Source: Rhizobium leguminosarum bv. trifolii WSM1325
Lineage (GTDB): Bacteria; Pseudomonadota; Alphaproteobacteria; Rhizobiales; Rhizobiaceae
DNA: 64,000 bases
NCBI GenBank assembly: GCA_000023185.1
Contig: CP001622.1
Coordinates: forward strand, 620,001-684,000
Reading direction: 5' to 3'
The notes beneath the pieces were generated by a model. The model saw only the letters and a program-made list of their open reading frames with translations. It searched no databases and was not told where the DNA came from. A program made the translations under genes and the position numbers. Below, piece by piece: positions 54,794 through 64,000 of this stretch. Numbering within the stretch: position 1 is the stretch's first letter; the number at the start of each line of letters is the position of its first letter.

Positions 54794-55085
54794 CACCATC
54801 CACCCGCAAATCGAGTGCAACTATGAAGGGCTCATTCGATCCTTGCAATGGATGAACGTGCTCGCAGGTGTGAGCGGCACACTGGTTACTTTGCTCCCGC
54901 CGGTTATTGATGATTGCTGGGATCAACTGCGCTCCTTGCTTAGACGGCTGCGCATCCCTTTTGTTGAAAGCGACGAGTTTTCACGATTTATGGACATGCG
55001 TCCGGCATCGCTTTTGACACAACATGATTCGGAAACTCGTTCCCGTAGCCGCCAATTTGTCAATAGAACCTGTGACCTGCAGCTT

Positions 55086-55577
55086 TCAGCCGACTTTATA
55101 TCGGTAGAATTTGCTGTCCACCGCCATCAGCGGGAAGGCGCGGGGCAGGGCGCTCTTGGCAATCTCGGCAAAGCCGTTCTTTTCGTAGAAGCGATGGGCG
55201 GCGACGAACTTGTCGGTTGTGCCGAGGAAGATATCGGTCAGGCCGGCCTCCCTGGCATGGGTAAACAGGCGATCGAGGAGCCGCGCCGCCACGCCATGCT
55301 CGTGGCCGCGAACCTCAGCAGCGACGAACATCTTGCGCAGTGCCGCCTGGTTGTTGCCGATATCCTTGAGCCCGACCGTGCCGACGATGGCGCCACCCTT
55401 GACGGCGACCCAGAACTGCCCCTTGCCGGACTGATAAAAATCCGGGATGACCCGGAGATCCGGCTGCGCATCGGCGGTGATATCGATGCCGAATTCTTCG
55501 CGCTGGATCGGCAGGATCACCGAAAGCACGGCATCGGCGTCATCGGCGGTGAAGGTTCTGATTTCGACGTCCGCCAT
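55086..55577 (-). CDS. GNAT family N-acetyltransferase
   Basis: Predicted 163-residue GNAT enzyme. The acetyl-CoA pocket is VAAEVRGHEHGVAARLLDRL (the Q/RxxGxG/A variant), and the C-terminal AHRFYEKNGFAEI motif is typical. The substrate is not predictable. It is 16 bp downstream of tldD on the same strand, likely co-transcribed. Confidence 0.87.
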   Translation of the reverse strand: MADVEIRTFTADDADAVLSVILPIQREEFGIDITADAQPDLRVIPDFYQSGKGQFWVAVKGGAIVGTVGLKDIGNNQAALRKMFVAAEVRGHEHGVAARLLDRLFTHAREAGLTDIFLGTTDKFVAAHRFYEKNGFAEIAKSALPRAFPLMAVDSKFYRYKVG

Positions 55578-55593
55578 GACGGGTCCTTTCGCC

Positions 55594-57009
55594 TCAGGTC
55601 TGGGTACCGCCGACCGTCACCTGATCCATGCGCAGATGCGGTTGGCCGACGCCGACGGGAACCCATTGGCCGGCCTTGCCGCAATTGCCGATGCCGGTAT
55701 CAAGCTTCATGTCGTTGCCGATCATCGACACCCGCTTCATCGCATCCGGGCCGTTGCCGATCAGCATCGCGCCCTTGATCGGCGCGCCGACCTTGCCGTT
55801 TTCGATCAGATAGGCCTCGGTGCAGCCGAAGACGAACTTGCCGGAGGTGATATCCACCTGGCCGCCGCCGAACGAGACGGCATAGATGCCCTTCTTCACC
55901 GAGGCGATGATTTCCTCCGGCGTCTTGTCGCCGCCGAGCATATAGGTGTTGGTCATGCGCGGCATCGGCACATGGGAATAGCCCTGGCGGCGGCCGTTGC
56001 CGGTGGGCGCCATGCCCATCAGCCGGGCATTCTGCCGATCCTGCATATAGCCGACGAGCTTGCCGTTTTCGATCAGCACGTTGTAGGCGGACGGCGTGCC
56101 CTCGTCATCGATGGTGATCGAGCCGCGGCGATTGTCGATCGTGCCGTCATCGACGACGGTGACGCCGGGAGCGGCGACCATCTGGCCGAGAAGGCCTGAA
56201 AAGGCCGAGGTTTTCTTGCGGTTGAAATCGCCTTCCAGCCCGTGACCGACCGCCTCGTGCAGCATCACGCCCGGCCAACCGGAGCCGAGAACGACGTCCA
56301 TCGTGCCCGCCGGCGCATCGATCGCCTCAAGGTTGACGAGCGCTTGGCGCAGCGCCTCGTCGGCGCCGTATTGCCAGCTGCCTTCGGCGATGAAATCGCC
56401 GAAGCCGATGCGCCCGCCGTGGCCATAGGAGCCGCTCTCCTGCCGATCGCCTTCGCCGACCATCACCGAAATGTTGATGCGCGTCATCGGCCTGATGTCG
56501 CGCACACGGTGTCCGTCGGCGCGCAGGATGTCGACGACCTGCCAGCTTGCGGCAACCGAGGCCGTCACTTGGCGCACCTTGTCATCCTTGCCCCTCAGAT
56601 AGGCGTCGATGTCCTGCAGGACCTTGACCTTCTCCTCGAAGCTCGGCTGGCCGATCGGGTTCTCGTCGCTGTAGAATTTCTTGTTGGTGCCCTGGGGTGC
56701 TGCCGCATAGGAGCCGGAATAGCCGCGTGTCACCGCGCCGACGGCATCGGCCGCCCGCTTCAGCGCCGCCACCGAGAGATCGCCGGCATGGGCATAACCG
56801 ACCGCTTCGCCGGCAACGGCGCGCAGGCCGAAACCCTGTTCGGTGTTGAAGCTGCCGCCCTTGAGCCGGCCATTGTCGAAGGTCAGCGCTTCCGCCTGCG
56901 CATGCTCGATGAACAATTCGCCGTCATCGGCACCGGACAGGGCCTCGGCCACGTGCTTGCGCATCGTCGCTTCATCGGCATCGAAAAGCGTCAGGAGATC
57001 GGTGGTCAT
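55594..57009 (-). CDS. tldD: Metalloprotease TldD
   Basis: Predicted 471-residue TldD/PmbA family peptidase. The zinc motif HEAVGHGLEGDFN (HExxxH) is present, as are the GSFNTEQGFGLRA start and the C-terminal KLDTGIGNCGKAGQWVPVG. In E. coli the TldD-TldE complex processes microcin B17 and degrades CcdA; TldE is not in the window. The GNAT gene follows 16 bp downstream. Confidence 0.95.
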   Translation of the reverse strand: MTTDLLTLFDADEATMRKHVAEALSGADDGELFIEHAQAEALTFDNGRLKGGSFNTEQGFGLRAVAGEAVGYAHAGDLSVAALKRAADAVGAVTRGYSGSYAAAPQGTNKKFYSDENPIGQPSFEEKVKVLQDIDAYLRGKDDKVRQVTASVAASWQVVDILRADGHRVRDIRPMTRINISVMVGEGDRQESGSYGHGGRIGFGDFIAEGSWQYGADEALRQALVNLEAIDAPAGTMDVVLGSGWPGVMLHEAVGHGLEGDFNRKKTSAFSGLLGQMVAAPGVTVVDDGTIDNRRGSITIDDEGTPSAYNVLIENGKLVGYMQDRQNARLMGMAPTGNGRRQGYSHVPMPRMTNTYMLGGDKTPEEIIASVKKGIYAVSFGGGQVDITSGKFVFGCTEAYLIENGKVGAPIKGAMLIGNGPDAMKRVSMIGNDMKLDTGIGNCGKAGQWVPVGVGQPHLRMDQVTVGGTQT

Positions 57010-57412
57010 GGTATGGCTCCAAGCATGCGTTCAGGAGTGCACTGACTCCCTAGATAGGGCTCCACATAATAAGGAGTGAAGCCCCGCCGTCGAATTATTC
57101 TTTTTTTAAAGGGATGTGAGCGTTCCCATCGCTTTGCGCTGTGTGGCGACGCGGCTTTTTTACATAATCACTTTGAGAGCTGATTTGTTCGAAATGCCGA
57201 GAAAATATCCGCCCCTCACCCTAACCTTCCGGGGTCGAGCCACCCGTCTCGACCCGTCCTCCGGACCCCCGTAAAAACGGGGCGAGGGGACGTGCCCTGC
57301 GAGAGATGGGCGGGGAACGGAGAGGTCGCGATATGCCACCTTCGCTCCGTTTACGGGGAGAAGGTGGCGGCAGGCGGATGAGGGGCGGACCCACGGAAGC
57401 TGCCAATTGACC
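57010..57412. other. 403-bp intergenic region
   Basis: Between the 5' end of tldD and the 3' end of the IalB-like gene, both minus strand. It holds the tldD promoter region, an AT-rich stretch (TTATTCTTTTTTTAAAGG) near 57095-57112 and family C repeat copy 5 (57211-57387). No gene supported. Confidence 0.6.
57211..57387. repeat. RIME-like repeat, family C, copy 5
   Basis: Begins GCCCCTCACCCTAACC, continues with GGTCGAGCCACCCGTCTCGACC, AAAAACGGGGCGAGGGGACG, GAGAGATGGGCGGGGAACGG and ends GGTGGCGGCAGGCGGATGAG. Full-length copy; shown in short pieces. Confidence 0.8.
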
Positions 57413-58054
57413 TCACGGCAGAGCGTCGAAACCTTCGGCGAAGCCCTTGAGGTCGACGGGGATGCCGATGCCTTCTTCCGGGGTCTGGAAGACGATGAAG
57501 GTTGCCTGCGCGCCGCTGCGGAAGGTCTTCAGCAACTCATCCTCGAGCACGACCTCGGCGTAGCAGCCGTCGGCAAAGCAGCGGACGAAATAGGCGCGGC
57601 CGATATCCTTGCCGTCGACATTGAGCCCGAGGCCGTTCGGGAGCAGCACGCCAAGTGGTGCCAGCACGCGGAGAATCTTCGACTTGCGGTCGGCTGTTTT
57701 CAGCACGACGACGGAAAGCCCGACCTCCGGCCGATCCTCGGCGATGACGTTTTGCATCAGCGCGCATTGTTCGGTCGAAGCGCCTGCCGGTTTGTCGCAG
57801 ACGACAGACCATGCGCCGTGATTGGACTTTACCGTGCCGGGCGCCGGCGGCTGCGTCTGGCCGGGCGTCACCTGTTCGACATTCGGCTTGGCGGCACTCG
57901 GCTGCTGCGGCGCCGGAGCAGGGGTCGGCGCCGGCGTGGAAGCGGGCGGCCTGGTCTGCGACGGGGCGGGTTGCTGTGCGAAAACGGGCGTTGTCGCTGC
58001 GGCCGCGATGCTGGCAGTCACGAGAAGCGACTGCGCGAGGGAACGGAAACCCAT
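57413..58054 (-). CDS. Invasion-associated locus B (IalB) family protein
   Basis: Predicted 213-residue exported protein. Signal peptide residues 1-26 (cleavage near VFA|QQ). A Pro/Ala/Gln/Thr-rich linker covers about residues 27-75, then an IalB domain with four Cys (VVCDKP, EQCALM, VRCFADGCYAE) likely in disulfides. IalB of Bartonella helps erythrocyte invasion; in Rhizobiales the family is widespread with unknown role. The ATG at 58054 has AGAGG upstream. Confidence 0.88.
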   Translation of the reverse strand: MGFRSLAQSLLVTASIAAAATTPVFAQQPAPSQTRPPASTPAPTPAPAPQQPSAAKPNVEQVTPGQTQPPAPGTVKSNHGAWSVVCDKPAGASTEQCALMQNVIAEDRPEVGLSVVVLKTADRKSKILRVLAPLGVLLPNGLGLNVDGKDIGRAYFVRCFADGCYAEVVLEDELLKTFRSGAQATFIVFQTPEEGIGIPVDLKGFAEGFDALP

Positions 58055-58394
58055 GGAAACCTCTGGATATCGAATCATTGCGGCTATTGTTGAAGCTGCC
58101 CACCAAAAATGAAAAGCCCCACCCCGTCAAAACCGGGGGACTGCGGCGGAAATTGGACCTTTGCGAAATAATGTGTCGCGCGCGGATTGGCCGGAAAGCC
58201 GATTTTTCATATGCTGATGAAAAACTTGGGATGTTTTGCCGTTCTGACCTGCCTATGCTTTGAGCAAAAATGCCGCATAGACAATTGCTCTGACCTGTTG
58301 CGGCAAATGCCAAACTGTGGTTTGAAGCGCTGAAGATGGCAAGGATTCTGCGTTCTATTTTGCAGGTCAAGCGCTCGAGGGAGATAATAAGGTG
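58055..58394. other. 340-bp divergent promoter region before cytochrome oxidase operon
   Basis: Between the divergent IalB-like and ctaC genes. It contains a weak hairpin near 58118-58138 (CCCCG...CGGGG) and otherwise lower-GC sequence likely to hold promoters for both genes. No RNA gene or repeat recognised. Confidence 0.55.
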
Positions 58395-61000
<2,606 letters not shown>

Positions 61001-61064
61001 TTTGCGCGGACATCAGGACGCCGCTTTCGATATGGCGTCCTGATGGTAAGACATTCAGGACGGA

Positions 61065-62018
61065 ATGATGACTGTCATCGACAATCACGAGGTGCTTGCA
61101 AAGGACGGCGAATTGTCGGAAGCGAGTGCGCGCGATTATTTCGAATTGCTGAAGCCACGAGTGATGTCGCTCGTGGTCTTCACTGCCTTTGCCGGTCTCG
61201 TGCTGGCGCCGGGCCACATCCATCCGGTCCTCGGCCTGATCGCCATCCTCTGTATCGCCGTCGGCGCCGGCGCCTCCGGCGCGCTGAACATGTGGTATGA
61301 CGCCGATATCGACGCCATCATGAGCCGCACCGCCAACCGTCCGATCCCGGCCGGCCGCATCGCACCCTCCGAGGCACTCGCCTTCGGCCTGGTGCTTTCA
61401 GGCTTCTCGGTGGTGATTCTCGGCCTGGCGGTCAACTGGCTCTCGGCCGGCATCCTCGCCTTCACCATCTTCTTCTATGCCGTCGTCTACACCATGTGGC
61501 TGAAGCGCTCGACGCCGCAGAACATCGTCATCGGCGGTGCTGCCGGCGCCTTCCCGCCGATGATCGGCTGGGCCTGCGTGACCAACAGCGTGACGATCGA
61601 GAGCACCGTTCTCTTCCTCATCATCTTCCTGTGGACGCCGGCGCATTTCTGGGCGCTCGCCCTCTTCAAGATGCGCGACTACGAGGCCGTCGGCGTGCCG
61701 ATGCTGCCGAACGTTGCCGGCGAACGGGTGACCAAGCATCAGATCGTCGCCTATGCGGTGCTGACCGCCGTCTGCGCGGTATTGCCGTCCTTCCTCGGTT
61801 TCGCCAGCTTCGGTTATGGCCTCGTCGCCGCCGCCCTCGGTGCGATCTTCATATACTGTTCCATCGCCGTCTGGCGCATGCCCGACGGCGATTTGAAGAT
61901 GATCCCGGCGAAGAAGCTTTTCGGCTTCTCGATCTTTTATCTCTTCGCCGTGTTCTCCGCCTTGATGATCGACCGGCTGGCCTCGCTGCTGGTCTCGCAT
62001 GCGGGAGGTTGGTTCTGA
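61065..62018 (+). CDS. ctaB: Protohaem IX farnesyltransferase
   Basis: Predicted 317-residue membrane prenyltransferase (CtaB/CyoE) that turns haem b into haem o for haem a synthesis. It has about nine TM helices. The diphosphate-binding motif is [19 protein letters not shown] and the second is [16 protein letters not shown]. Two adjacent ATGs start it (61065, 61068). It lies 64 bp after ctaD, and its stop overlaps the coxF start (TGATG). Confidence 0.95.
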   Translation: MMTVIDNHEVLAKDGELSEASARDYFELLKPRVMSLVVFTAFAGLVLAPGHIHPVLGLIAILCIAVGAGASGALNMWYDADIDAIMSRTANRPIPAGRIAPSEALAFGLVLSGFSVVILGLAVNWLSAGILAFTIFFYAVVYTMWLKRSTPQNIVIGGAAGAFPPMIGWACVTNSVTIESTVLFLIIFLWTPAHFWALALFKMRDYEAVGVPMLPNVAGERVTKHQIVAYAVLTAVCAVLPSFLGFASFGYGLVAAALGAIFIYCSIAVWRMPDGDLKMIPAKKLFGFSIFYLFAVFSALMIDRLASLLVSHAGGWF

Positions 62019-62158
62019 TGGAATTGGTCAAGCTCACGGAAAAGCAGCTCAAGTCGCGCCGCAACCGCAACGTCGCCCTCGGGCTGGTGCTTGCCGGCCT
62101 CGTCGTTCTCTTCTACGTGATGGCAATCGTGAAGATCGGCGGGGGAACGGCCGGATGA
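62018..62158 (+). CDS. Small single-helix CoxF-type protein
   Basis: Predicted 46-residue protein with a basic N-terminus ([13 protein letters not shown]) and one TM helix ([20 protein letters not shown]). It overlaps ctaB by 1 bp and ctaG by 4 bp, so its position in the operon is firm. In alphaproteobacteria a small ORF here is often called CoxF, of uncertain role in oxidase assembly. Confidence 0.85.
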   Translation: MELVKLTEKQLKSRRNRNVALGLVLAGLVVLFYVMAIVKIGGGTAG

Positions 62159-62763
62159 GCGATAACCCCGCCGCACCGAAGAAGCAGGTCCGCAACAACG
62201 GCGCCGTCGTCATGATGTGCCTGAGCTTCGTCTTCGGCATGGGCGCGATGAGCTATGCCGCCGTGCCGCTCTACCGCATCTTCTGCCAGGTGACCGGCTA
62301 TAACGGCACGACGCAGCGCGTCGACCAGGTGTCGAGCGTCGTGCTCGACCGCACGATGCGCGTCACCTTCGACGCCAATGTCGCCCCCGGGCTGCAATGG
62401 GACTTCAAGCCGGTCCAGCGCGAGGTCAATCCGAAGATCGGCGAGACCATCCAGGTCAATTTCACCGCCGAGAATCGTTCGAACGAGACCCAGCGCGGCC
62501 AGGCGGTTTTCAACGTCACGCCGGGTGAAGCCGGCGTCTATTTCAACAAGGTGCAATGTTTCTGCTTTACGGAAACGGACCTGAAGCCGGGCGAGAAGCT
62601 CGACATGCCTGTCGTGTTCTACATCGATCCCGAAATCGTCAAGGCCGTGGAATCCAGGGATATCCACACGGTCACGCTGTCATATACGTTCTACCCGAAA
62701 GAGGGTCCGAAGCCGGTGGCTTCGAATGAGGGTGGAGCGGAAAAGATTGAAAAGAAACTTTGA
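62155..62763 (+). CDS. ctaG: Cytochrome c oxidase assembly protein (Cox11/CtaG)
   Basis: Predicted 202-residue copper chaperone for CuB insertion. One N-terminal TM helix (about residues 18-36) anchors a periplasmic Ig-like domain with the copper motif VQCFCFTE, and a third Cys in RIFCQVTG near the membrane. Overlaps coxF by 4 bp. Family length typical. Confidence 0.95.
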   Translation: MSDNPAAPKKQVRNNGAVVMMCLSFVFGMGAMSYAAVPLYRIFCQVTGYNGTTQRVDQVSSVVLDRTMRVTFDANVAPGLQWDFKPVQREVNPKIGETIQVNFTAENRSNETQRGQAVFNVTPGEAGVYFNKVQCFCFTETDLKPGEKLDMPVVFYIDPEIVKAVESRDIHTVTLSYTFYPKEGPKPVASNEGGAEKIEKKL

Positions 62764-62824
62764 TCAAGGCTCGTTTCCGGCTATGCCGGGAGCGGAGTGA
62801 AGGAAGACATCCGGGGATAACGAC

Positions 62825-63703
62825 ATGGCCGATGCTCACCAGAAGAATCACGACTATCACATCATCGATCCGAGCCCTTGGCCGATTCTCGCCTCGCTCG
62901 GCGCCTTCATCATGGCAATCGGCGGCGTCTGCTACATGCGTTATCTCAACGGCGGCTCGTTCAAGGTCGCCGGCGCGGAGCTCGCCAATCCCTGGCTCTT
63001 CTACATCGGCTTCGCGCTGGTGCTCTACGTCATGTACGGCTGGTGGGCCGATACGGTGAAGGAAGCCCATGAGGGCGCCCACACCCGCGTCGTCTCGCTG
63101 CACCTGCGCTACGGCATGATCATGTTCATCGCTTCGGAAGTGATGTTCTTCGTCGCCTGGTTCTGGGCCTATTTCGACGCCAGCCTCTATCCGAACGAAG
63201 CGATCCAGGCCTCGCGCCTGCTCTATACCGGCGGCACTTGGCCGCCGAAGGGCATCGAAGTCCTCGATCCCTGGCATCTGCCGATCTACAACACCGTCAT
63301 CCTGCTCCTGTCGGGCACGACGGTCACCTGGGCGCACCATGCGCTGCTGCACAACGACCGCAAGGGCTTGATCCAGGGCCTGACGCTGACGGTGCTGCTC
63401 GGTATTTTCTTCTCCAGCGTCCAGGCCTATGAATATGCCCACGCGCCCTTCGCCTTCAAGAATTCGATCTACGGCGCGACCTTCTTCATGGCGACCGGCT
63501 TCCACGGTTTCCACGTCCTCGTCGGCACGATCTTCCTGGCTGTCTGCCTGATCCGTGCGCTGCGCGGCGACTTCACCCCGAAACAGCATTTCGGCTTCGA
63601 GGCGGCCGCCTGGTACTGGCACTTCGTCGACGTCGTCTGGCTCTTCCTGTTCTTCTGCATCTACGTCTGGGGCGGCTGGGGCGCACCCGTCGCAGCCGGA
63701 TGA
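62825..63703 (+). CDS. ctaE: Cytochrome c oxidase subunit III
   Basis: Predicted 292-residue integral membrane subunit with seven TM helices. Motifs include GMIMFIASEVMFFVAWFWAY (acidic residue in helix), TWPPKGIEVLDPWHLP, and TGFHGFHVLVGTIFL. The C-terminal WHFVDVVWLFLFFCIYVWGG is typical. 61 bp after ctaG; closed by a strong terminator. Confidence 0.96.
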   Translation: MADAHQKNHDYHIIDPSPWPILASLGAFIMAIGGVCYMRYLNGGSFKVAGAELANPWLFYIGFALVLYVMYGWWADTVKEAHEGAHTRVVSLHLRYGMIMFIASEVMFFVAWFWAYFDASLYPNEAIQASRLLYTGGTWPPKGIEVLDPWHLPIYNTVILLLSGTTVTWAHHALLHNDRKGLIQGLTLTVLLGIFFSSVQAYEYAHAPFAFKNSIYGATFFMATGFHGFHVLVGTIFLAVCLIRALRGDFTPKQHFGFEAAAWYWHFVDVVWLFLFFCIYVWGGWGAPVAAG

Positions 63704-63718
63704 TCGGAACGAAATTTG

Positions 63719-63750
63719 AGAAAAGGCGGGCCTGGTGCCCGCCTTTTTTG
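63719..63750 (+). terminator. Strong terminator after ctaE
   Basis: Stem AAAAGGCGGGC / GCCCGCCTTTT with loop CTGGT, followed by a T-run (TTTTTT). It ends the oxidase operon. Confidence 0.9.
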
Positions 63751-63784
63751 TTGGTGGGATCCGCGACAGCCCGCACCTTTCCGG

Positions 63785-63944
63785 AGACGAGGGACGTGCC
63801 ATGCGAGAGCGGGCGAGGAACGGAGAGGCTGCGGCATGTGTCCTCTTCTCCCCAGCGGGGGTCCGAAGGACGGGTTGAGACCGGTGGCTCAACCCAGGCA
63901 AAGGTGGCCCGAAGGGTCGGATGAGGGGGCCACGCGGCAGGCCC
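63785..63944. repeat. RIME-like repeat, family C, copy 6
   Basis: Contains ACGAGGGACGTGCCATGCGAGAGC, CGAGGAACGGAGAGG, CTTCTCCCCAGCGGGGG, GGTTGAGACCGGTGGCTCAACC and GGATGAGGGGGCC (pieces). The left hairpin is lost, so it is a partial copy. The rest of the window (63945-64000) has no recognised feature. Confidence 0.7.
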
Positions 63945-64000
63945 TCTCATCTCAACTATCCCGCCATGCCGACGCGAGCGCGGTCGAATCGCGCATGAAT

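Noticed and set aside
54843..55778. 311-codon plus-strand open frame over GNAT and tldD ends
   Set aside because: Antisense to the GNAT gene with no domain and no ribosome site.

Overview
The window is a high-GC chromosomal segment from a fast-growing Rhizobium, most like the R. etli / R. leguminosarum / R. phaseoli group. The evidence is the malonate operon matR-matABC with its operator, the biotin uptake operon bioMNY, a BA14K protein, an IalB-family protein, a DUF1217 protein, an MCP ending in a CheR-type pentapeptide, and several families of hairpin-forming intergenic repeats typical of Rhizobiaceae. I see no rRNA, tRNA, CRISPR array, insertion sequence or prophage. About 50 protein genes are supported, most of them housekeeping.

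Layout. 0-5 kb: a very long, internally repeated DUF1217 protein and an FAD-linked 2-hydroxyacid dehydrogenase. 5-13 kb: Sua5-type tRNA t6A synthase, a rhizobial unknown, a GbcA-like Rieske oxygenase, a BA14K protein, a CorA/ZntB-like transporter, and an acyl-CoA dehydrogenase plus crotonase pair behind a LiuR-like operator. 13-25 kb: a mainly minus-strand group holding HDAC-like deacetylase, xseB, an SDR, pirin, dxs, tlyA, a 23S-type uridine methyltransferase and an MBL-fold hydrolase. A plus-strand DUF4424 gene and chemoreceptor sit between dxs and tlyA. 25-27 kb: a thioesterase and a small accessory patch with a frameshifted 2H phosphoesterase and an orphan ORF. 27-32 kb: the malonate system (regulator, malonyl-CoA decarboxylase, malonyl-CoA synthetase, carrier).

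32-34 kb is the most unusual part. It carries a second-type methionyl-tRNA synthetase preceded by a 16-residue leader ORF with three consecutive Met codons, mutually exclusive RNA hairpins and a terminator, which is the layout of a ribosome-mediated attenuator. A strong terminator follows the gene, and a small Gly-rich membrane peptide comes next. 34-37 kb: an RsbQ-like alpha/beta hydrolase translationally coupled to a PAS histidine kinase, then a GXWXG/DUF4334 gene. 37-39 kb: bioMNY. 39-50 kb: an AlkX/YcaQ-type glycosylase, ribB with a degenerate ribA half, aroC, a CHASE-PAS-GGDEF-EAL protein, a DUF1344 protein, a histidine phosphatase, fabI and a DnaJ-like co-chaperone. 50-58 kb: a lipoprotein, pdxH, a polysaccharide deacetylase, a D-Ala-D-Ala carboxypeptidase with a SPOR-like tail, a MazG-like protein, GNAT, tldD and an IalB-family protein. 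58-64 kb: the aa3 cytochrome c oxidase operon ctaCD-ctaB-coxF-ctaG-ctaE, closed by a strong terminator.

Many genes overlap their neighbour by 1-4 bases (rlmD/tlyA, xseB/HDAC, matA/matB, rsbQ-like/HK, bioM/bioN, ctaB/coxF/ctaG), so several transcription units can be read directly. Gene functions rest on family motifs seen in the translations. No database search was run, and regulatory statements are inferences from sequence unless stated otherwise.
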